DNA from: Flammula alnicola | Taxonomy: Eukaryota; Basidiomycota; Agaricomycetes; Agaricales; Strophariaceae | Direction of reading: 5' to 3' | Length of the DNA stretch: 64,000 nt | NCBI GenBank assembly: GCA_015499995.1 | Contig: JADNRV010000234.1 | Location: forward strand, 1-64,000 | In this document: one piece after another, positions 57,020-64,000 of the stretch | Layout of the letters: each line of letters starts with the position of its first letter | Position numbering within the stretch: the stretch's first letter is position 1 | Notes under the pieces: generated by a model | Told to the model about the DNA's origin: nothing | Seen by the model: only the letters and a program-made list of their open reading frames with translations | The model's database searches: none | Made by a program: the position numbers and the translations under genes

Positions 57020-57687
57020 GTCGACGCGTCGAATAGCTATTGGAATGGAAAGTCTTCGTCTTGAGGGTCCAAGGTCTTGAAGAGTGCTACGCGATGAACG
57101 CAGTAGCACCAGTAATCCGTTGGTGGTGATGTTGGCTAACCCTTCGTCTTGAGGTCCAGAGTCTTGAATAGTGCAATGCGATAAACGCAAGACACCGGGA
57201 ATCTTGAGTAGTGTGCTACGCGATAGACGCGGAGCACGCTGGTGGTGGTGGCGGTTGGCGAGTGAAGTGCGTTAGAATCAGATCAAAACTTGACCATCGA
57301 AGGTCACGTGCCTCGGCATGCCTCCGTCCCGTGGGGATCAGTGACGATGCATCATGGCATTGTCCGTGAAAGGTCACGTGCCTCGGTCTGCCTCCCGTGG
57401 GGATCGTCGCGTCCCAGCACGACGACGCGCGTGATATTAATAAAAAATCACGATTGCATTACATAGTGGGGATCGTCGCGCCCCAGTACGATGACACGGG
57501 TAATAAAATATAGCATCATAGCGCACCCCAGCACTTACAGATTTACAGGAGAATATGTGGGCATTCTATGTCAAGAAAATGTACTCCGACCGTAATTTAC
57601 TCTAAGTAGAAATGATAAGAACACCCTTAGGGTGCCGCCGTGTAAATCTCGTTGTAAATGTTGAGGTTCTGTAGAAAATAGAAAAGC
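57020..57687. repeat. Spacer with degenerate ~100-bp repeats and two GGGGATCGTCGCG motifs
   Basis: Words TCTTGA..AGTG(C)TACGCGATgAACGC recur about three times between 57,060 and 57,240. GTCACGTGCCTCGG occurs twice (57,302 and 57,373). The GGGGATCGTCGCG motif is at 57399 and 57468, with a weaker relative (GGGGATCAGTGACG) near 57,333. Confidence 0.6.
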
Positions 57688-58272
57688 TCAGAGGTGAAAT
57701 AGACATTTAGAATTATATTTACGCACTGTAAGCCTGGCCGCATACGCACAATCCAATCGACGCACGGCGTTCCTACCCATCAGCTCCAACTCTCGCGTTT
57801 CTTCACAGTGTTCGAGCGCGTCGCCGATGTCGTTGGGTGCGGCGTCAAATTTGAGCATCGCAGTTTCACTGACCACCAAATGCCGGATGAGATCGAAGGC
57901 AGCACGGCTCCGCGCAATGGAATAAACGTCGAGTCCCAAATCCCTCTGTGTACGCCGACGTTAAAGTTAAGTCGCACATTCAGATTGAATATACAAAAAA
58001 TGACTTACGATCCTACTCGCGATTTTCCTAATGATCAGTACTCCAAGAGAGGTGTTCAGGGATCTGCGTGTGGAAAGGTACTCCCAATCGAACCACTCGA
58101 GCTCCGCTTCGTGAAAATCCAATACCGCCTCGCGCTCGTGAGGAGTCATGATAACGTAGGGCAAGACATTATCCGAGTCGGGACTCCCGCGTGGAAGATT
58201 TGCGGCGGCTGCGGGTATAATCCCATTACTTCGCTCCTCTTCAGTCAGCAGGAGAAAGCGAGGGACAGACAT
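57688..58272 (-). CDS. Small unknown protein, gene 4 of the 51-59 kb group
   Basis: Exons 58272-58009 and 57945-57688 join in phase 0 across a 63-bp intron, giving 173 residues. The protein starts MSVPRFLLLTEEERSN, is mixed acidic/basic and has a helical C-terminal half (ALEHCEETRELELMGRNAVR). No domain is recognised and no damage is visible. It lies 150 bp downstream of gene 3 on the same strand. Confidence 0.5.
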
Positions 58273-58422
58273 GACGGATTTATGATTACGGTGAAATTTG
58301 CGACGTACTTATAGGATAGATCGCATTCAGATCTGGTATGGAGCCGGCAGTAATGTGCATCGGGTTATATTGACACTACAAATATGATTGTTGTACGGAA
58401 TAAGGAACTAAACGGCGTTTGT

Positions 58423-59206
58423 TTACACGACCGGATACTCGCACCATCTAATCAAAACGCGCGGGGCGGGTTCCAATCTATCAGATTCTGGGTACCTGTC
58501 GAACGAATAGTCCGGCTTCGTCCACCAGACGCGATCCGATTGGACATTTGGGATCCATTTCAAGTAATTGAAGCGTTTTCGAACGGCCTTGCGCATCTCT
58601 TCGATGGTTGCGTCGTCGGCGTCGGAAATCAGAACACCCCAGGCAAGTAGTATTGCATAGAGGGGAAGTTCTGAGGTTTACCGGTTAGCTGTGTCCCCTT
58701 CTCAGGCCAAAATTTGTTGAACGCTGCATCCCAATCCTTTTGCGACGCTTTTTTAAACTGGCAGTCGCTGAAGTAGTCGCGCAATCGGAGGTTCTGATAG
58801 GTGGCGTCGTTAACGTGATCGCGCTGGTCTTTGCTCAGCATGCAGTACGAGGATTGCGAGGCATCTCTGCGGTTGGGAACCTTCGCTGTGATATCCACGA
58901 GAAACTGGCGCCACAGCGCCGTAAGTTTCGTGTCGATATCGAGCTCTTCCTCTTCCACCTCTGGCTGTTCATACTCTAAGTCGGACCCTTCATCGCGCAT
59001 CAGAGGTTGAAGTTCATATCCACGCTCGCCCAGATTGAAGATCTTCGGCGCTTCTTCCTCGTCCAGGAGTCTCCTAGCGGTCCGACGGGTCTTGTTCGCT
59101 ACGCGAAGAGATTGGATGGGACGACGAGTTGGCCTTTAAAGAATTCGGTATCGACTTCATCCCTGTCAATGCCAAAGATATAGCGGAATGTCTGATTGGT
59201 GATCAT
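58423..59206 (-). pseudogene. Unknown multicopy-type protein gene with two frame breaks, gene 3 of the 51-59 kb group
   Basis: The first frame starts at 59206 (MITNQTFRYIFGIDRDEV) and reaches VVPSNLF. It must shift near 59105 to continue as VANKTRRTARRLLDEEEAPK. That frame runs to about 58665, where a one-base loss near TACTACTTGCC moves it to the last part (DDATIEEMRKAVRKRFNYLKWIPN ... PAPRVLIRW, stop at 58423-58425). From memory, the final block (KRF..LKWIP....DR.W ... PAPR.LI) is shared by many dispersed agaricomycete hypothetical proteins. No enzyme motif is visible. Probably non-functional as read. Confidence 0.55.
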
Positions 59207-59440
59207 CGGCGCATCCGCCTATCTATAGTGTTCCTACATTCCTCGCTCGGATGTGACCCGAATTCAGCCGGGGACCCTGAAAATTTTTTTGGGGGGTCCT
59301 GGACAATTACAAGGTCCAAAAAAATTCTTGGAGCGGCACAGTTCCTCGCTCCCTCGGGGCGGCGTCCGCAGACGTCCGACGCCGCGCAACCCGACGCGAG
59401 GTCCTTTGACTGAAAATGGAGGCTGTCTATCTGGAGGGCC

Positions 59441-59500
59441 GGGTTAGGGCTATCTGACCCTGAAACAAAAACTTTGACCTGATCGGTTAGGGTTCAAGGC
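59441..59500 (+). repeat. Two isolated TTA GGG motifs
   Basis: GGGTTAGGGCT near 59,442 and CGGTTAGGGTTC near 59,484 lie in otherwise unique sequence. Further ones occur at 61,460-61,575. Confidence 0.6.
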
Positions 59501-59560
59501 TCTGTGGCCCGATCGGTGCCTTTCCTCCGACGTTTTGGAGGGTAATAGCTTCCTGGCGTG

Positions 59561-60440
59561 ATCCAAGAACTGTGCCACTCCAAAAACATGACAGATAGGT
59601 TCCCACAGGCCATAACTATTATCCCTGAACACCACTAAGATGCACAGTTCTAGAAAACTGAGCATTGCCCGAACGGTGGTGGCGTTTCAGCGTAAAAGGG
59701 CCGTCACGTCAATAGCGGCCGCGTCTTGAACTGTGCCAGCCATGTTTTATCTCATGATTTTTTATATATTTTAAACTATTTTTGTGCCAAGCCACTAAGC
59801 TGCACAGTTCTTGGTTGTCTCTCAGCGCTCAGATGGCGTTTTGGCCCTGGGATCGACTAAATATTCCTGAGGCTGATCCAAGAACTGTGCCACTCCAAAA
59901 ACATGACTGATAGGCTTCTACAGGCCATATACATTAGCAGTAAACACCGCTAAGATGCACAGTTCTTGAAAACTGAGCATTGCCCAAAACGGTGGTGGCG
60001 TTTCAGCATAAAAGGGCCGTCACGTCAATAGCGGCCGCGTCTTCAACTGTGCCAGCCCGTTTATCTCATGTTTTTTTATATATTTCAAACTATTTTTGTG
60101 CCAAGCCCCTAAGCTGCACAGTTCTTGGTTGTCTCTCAGCGGTCAGATGGCGTTTTGGCCTTGGGATCGACTAAATATTCGCTGCGACTGATCCAAGAAC
60201 TGTGCCACTCCAAAAACATGACTGATAGGTTGCTACAGGTCATATACATTAGCAGTGAACACCGCTAAGATGCACAGTTCTGGAAAACTGAGCATTGCCC
60301 GAACGGTGGTGGCGTTTCAGCGCAAAAGGGCCGTCACGTCAATAGACGGGCATCTTCAACTGTGCATAGCTGGATTGTGTGGTGCAATTATCATTCATAT
60401 ATATCAACCCCTATGCCAAACAGCTAAGCTGCACCATCGA
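59561..60440. repeat. 315-bp satellite, about 2.8 tandem copies
   Basis: ATCCAAGAACTGTGCCACTCC starts at 59561, 59876 and 60191, exactly 315 bp apart each time. The third copy diverges after about 60,370. Each full unit has both CAAGAACTGTGC and its reverse complement GCACAGTTCTTG about 255 bp apart, plus two more related words (GCACAGTTCT, AACTGTGCC). No frame is kept across copies. Confidence 0.9.
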
Positions 60441-60462
60441 TGGTTGGCCATCAGTCTCCTAA

Positions 60463-60965
60463 ATATACTCAGCGTAGACGTAGAATACTTCGACGTAGAC
60501 GTAGAATACTCACGTAGATGTAGTTATATCAACGTTAATCAACATAGACGTAGATTATATCACGTAGACGTAGATTATATCAACGTAGACGTAGATTATA
60601 TCACGTAGACGTAGATATATCAACGTAGACGTAGATTATATCAACGTAGACTAATTATATCACGTAGACGTAGATTATATCAACGTAGACGTAGATTATA
60701 TCAACGTAGACGTAGATTATATCACGTAGACGTAGATTATATCACGTAGACGTAGATTATATCAGTAGATGTAGATTATATCAACGTAGACGTAGATTAT
60801 ATCAACGTAGACGTAGATTATATCAAGTAGACGTAGATTATATCACGTAGACGTAGATTATATCATGTAGATAGACTTAGAGTATTCAGAATAGACGTAG
60901 ATTACTCAGATAGACGTAAATTATGTCAATATAGACGTAGATTATGTCAAATAGATGTATTTATA
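60463..60965. repeat. ~20-bp minisatellite (ACGTAGACGTAGATTATATC)
   Basis: About two dozen copies of ACGTAGACGTAGATTATATC with small variations run head to tail for 500 bp. Copies become more diverged towards the right end. Confidence 0.92.
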
Positions 60966-61900
60966 TAGCATGTAGCTAAACCAAAGATTGGTCAGATGCT
61001 AAAGTATAGCAGATGGTGCTGCATTCGTCATAGCGCTATGCGCAAATCCAAAGAATTAGATGGTGCAGAAATGACTTTGGTGGCTGTAGCACATGCCCGG
61101 CGGTCATCGTCGGTTAGGAGGGATGTACAACATGCCTGAAAAAAGGACAGCGAGTCCGCATGTGAGCTTGAGCCCGGGGGGAGTTCTGCGTTAGGATCGT
61201 GGCACAACTGAGATGTCTGCCTGGATGCACAGCTGGTCTTGAAAGCGAGTAAAATAGAGACGCCGGAGGTGAGTCGCAACTGAGCTTGGAAAGCCGGTGG
61301 TCATACAGGAAAGGAGAAGACGGTCGGATCTGTCTACAACTTCACAAAAAAACAGGGCACGCACCCACTCACTTGAACCGCAGTGCATACTGGAAAGACA
61401 GTGAGTCGACGGGAGGAGCGACATTCGCCGCAGGCATTTGGAGCGACGACCCATGCACTGAGTTAGGGTTCATACTTCTGCGGTGCGGTTAGGGTTGTCT
61501 CTCTCCCTATTAGAAAAAAACCCCCCTTCCTTGCACAGGTTAGGGTTCTCCTTTATCCCCAGAGTTAGGGCTCTCTTATTCTACTTGAAATAAAAAAAAC
61601 CCTCCTGTCTCAAAGGTATGGATGCCTGCCCTAAACTGCCAATCAGTGATTGCCTGATTGGAAATCTTGTTCTTCTCTTATCAACCACCACCATCTATCT
61701 GCAACAACATGAGGTATGACTGTCTTTCCTTGCTCTTTGACATCTGTTGACTTTGCTGAGCATAGCTCTACCTGTAAACCTGTGACATGCCTTTCCCAAT
61801 AGCCAGAAGGGTGGAAAGGCCCTTGCAACACACACAAACGTTCCACTGTCAGTCTGTGACTGGTCTCAGACCTGTAAGTTTTTCCTATGGAATTCTCTTT
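60966..61900. other. No supported gene; TTAGGG motifs at 61,460-61,575
   Basis: Four single telomeric motifs (GAGTTAGGGTT, CGGTTAGGGTT, AGGTTAGGGTT, GAGTTAGGGCT) lie within 110 bp, separated by 15-40 bp of C/T-rich or A-rich sequence. All are in the same orientation (G-rich + strand). No gene is visible. Confidence 0.5.
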
Positions 61901-63900
61901 AGCAAAGTCTGATGCCTCTACACTAGCCACAAGAGCTGCTGGGCAGCTGTGTCCGATCGACATTTCCGACGTCCTCGTCTGCTACGTCGAAGACTGCGGC
62001 TTCGAAGACACAACTGGACCAAGCTAGAGGCCCACATCAAGAGGCTTCATATAATGGGGCCCCCATCTCCTCCAGTTTTTCATGTTCCCGGCAATCATCA
62101 GCCACAACTCACTGACGTGAATCGGTTTGCTGCGCTTCCCGTCGAGGACGCAGACGAGGACGGGTCAGAATCCACTTCTGCATCTGGTGATTCCGGTTCA
62201 CTTGAACCTGCCACTACCCGAGCGTCTCGCCCCATCACCTCACCTCTCACATCCCCAGGCCGACACGTAGCAGGAGTCGTCCATACCGACGTACATCGCC
62301 TGCGTCGACACGCAGTTCCTCTCCTGTGCTTGGGCAATCTCTGGGATTGCTTCTGGCGTCGACACCAGTTCTGCCGTCTCCACTTGGCCAGGAGCCCTAC
62401 TCCCGTCCACAGACGCCATCAGAGGAATCGTCGGAGGCCGACAAGGACGTCTCGATGAACGACATTGCAGATGACGTTTTTCGATGGACATTGATCTTCC
62501 TACTGCGCCTGGAAACTTGACGGCGATCTGGATGACGGGGAGTCCCTGCTCCCCAAGGCTGGCTTGTCGCTCCTGCGTTTAGTACACTTGGTGAATTCCC
62601 GTCCCTCTTCTCCTCGTGTGCATAGAGTGTCAGTGCGGATGCCTCCCAAGAGCGCTAAATCATGTCGCCTCCCATAATCCCTCTGACCAAGAAAGAGAAG
62701 AAGATCTTGTCTGGATGGTTGGCGGAGACGAAGCTTGCCCAGGAATCGAAGGACATCTCGACTCCCAGGCCACGTCAGGCGCCCTGCAGGTCTCCAGGTG
62801 CAGCCTGGCTTCTCCTGCAAACTCTGCCCATTCTGCGCCCCAGTGAAACGCACAGTCGAGAACCACGTCTATGAAGAACACCCTGAGCGCCGGGGCTCCT
62901 CTGCTTCAAAGTTCATAATGCCGCCGCCCTTCAGGCATACTTTCGCAACATCCCAACTACTTCTCCGTCACTGAATCTCTCGCGGTCTCGACGTCGATGA
63001 CCCTTTGCTTTGTACATGGAGCAAATCGTCCTGAGATCGACGCATCTACGCTGGTGAATGCGGCGAAGTCCGTCAATGAGATCCCTCCTCTCTTGAAGAT
63101 GACACAGTGGCATGAGCACCTGGACCCTTTCTCACCGACAAAACCACCATCCATGACCTCTGCTCACTGATGGATCTCCCGACGTCGAAGCGCGGTGACG
63201 CATGGCTGGGCACGCCCCTCGGAACGTCATTCTGACTACATGAAGGACATTCGGAGCAAGGCGAACAAGGCGTCTCTTGGAATCAAATGCCTGCTGATGG
63301 AGTGCCCAAGGTAAGCGCAGTTTCTCACTCTACACCACAGCTAACGACTTTGTTCTGCGTACGCAGACCGACGCAACATGGGAATGGTGGCAGACGCTCT
63401 CTGACAATGTCTCGCTTGCCAAGTATGCAAAGCTTCTGCACCGCTGGACCCACGCCGTCATCGTTTCCATGAACAGCCATCCATCGGCTATCAGTTCCCT
63501 CTGACGGACGAGATCCGCGACATGCCAAGACGTTGACGGACATTCTGAAGTCGACATCACAGGAGGGAGGCGTGATGCCTTCCACGATTTCATCAAGCCC
63601 ATCTTCTATCCCAAGGACCGCTCAGAGGACGACGACGACGAGTACAGCAAATGGGATGAGCCCTTCGAGTGCCTTTGCAATCGACGCCCTCCGTGAAGAT
63701 GGGAACTTCAAAGCCGCCCAGAGATCACCGGTATATTTGCCAGTTCTTCTACCACCTCCGTGGCAAGTTTATACCAAGGCCTACGCAACAAGTTCAACTT
63801 TGGCAACAATGCATACAAGTACGTCTGTCCTCACTATTGTTCACGTCAGCTATCGACTGATAAATTTATGTGCAAGATCGGTCGAAATGAGGCTATGCAG
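61901..63900 (+). pseudogene. Decayed coding region with a C2H2-like motif, possibly telomere-linked-helicase-type N-terminus
   Basis: Coding-like blocks appear in shifting + frames: a Cys/His block (FSCKLCPFCAPVKRTVENH, near 62,805-62,865), the block EIPPLLKMTQWHEHLDPF (near 63,080-63,135), SLGIKCLLMECP (near 63,275-63,310) and FAIDALREDGNFKAA (near 63,675-63,720). The frame changes several times between them. The block order reminds me of the long N-terminal region of agaricomycete RecQ-type helicases that sit near telomeres, but no helicase motif lies inside the window. The assignment is weak. Confidence 0.3.
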
Positions 63901-64000
63901 AACCTGCAGCCAGGCTCCTCTCACCCTACAATAGCTGTATCGACTATCACGATACGCCAGCGCACTTGCTCTCAACACCAACACGCCCCCGACCACTCGC

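Noticed and set aside
60463..60965. Possible CRISPR-like array
   Set aside because: The ~20-bp units are contiguous with no unique spacers, and the genome is fungal. It is a minisatellite.

Overview
The window looks like genomic DNA of an agaricomycete (mushroom-forming basidiomycete). Introns are mostly 47-70 bp with GT/AG ends. The repeat content is typical of that group: Plavaka and CACTA (tnp2) transposases, a chromovirus-type Ty3/gypsy element, a Coprina-like Penelope element, and a fungal TET/JBP dioxygenase. F-box/LRR genes and conserved single-copy genes (a NIMA kinase and RAE1/Gle2) sit between them. No species can be named from the sequence alone.

Layout. 1-1,080: low-complexity and CGGTC-rich DNA. 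1,090-11,273: a decayed Plavaka transposase gene interrupted by a 7,451-bp Ty3/gypsy chromovirus (2,892-10,342; 456-bp LTRs, 5-bp target duplication). 11,420-11,956: a small two-exon gene. 13,716-17,738: a tandem pair of F-box genes, one broken and one intact. 18,919-21,903: NIMA-type kinase. 22,828-24,208: F-box-like gene with a frameshift. 25,906-28,646: multi-exon gene of unknown function with a repeat-rich C-terminus. 28,754-31,181: internally deleted CACTA transposase gene. 34,266-35,783: RAE1. 37,401-38,028: small gene with an N-terminal hydrophobic segment and two Gly-Gly repeat exons. 38,961-40,624: TET/JBP-type dioxygenase, convergent with a BAH-plus-PHD-like gene (40,650-41,918), followed by a basic/proline-rich gene (42,271-44,027).

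44,376-49,720: subtelomere-like DNA. It holds satellite blocks, TTAGGG repeats, and 5'-truncated Penelope-like (Coprina-type) copies joined antisense to the TTAGGG runs, as expected for priming from a chromosome end. 51,007-59,206: four leftward genes of unknown function, two of them frameshifted, with a recurring GGGGATCGTCGCG motif near 3' ends. 59,440-61,570: a 315-bp satellite, a ~20-bp minisatellite and scattered TTAGGG motifs. 61,900-63,900: a decayed coding region, possibly the N-terminal part of a telomere-linked helicase-like gene.

The two single-copy genes (NIMA kinase, RAE1) read cleanly through 8 and 9 exons, while transposon and multicopy genes carry single-base frameshifts and stops. 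That contrast points to real decay rather than general sequence error. The most interesting items are the fossil telomere with Penelope copies, the TET/JBP-BAH gene pair, the self-priming architecture and AUG-free leader of the retrotransposon, and the unexplained 51-59 kb gene group.
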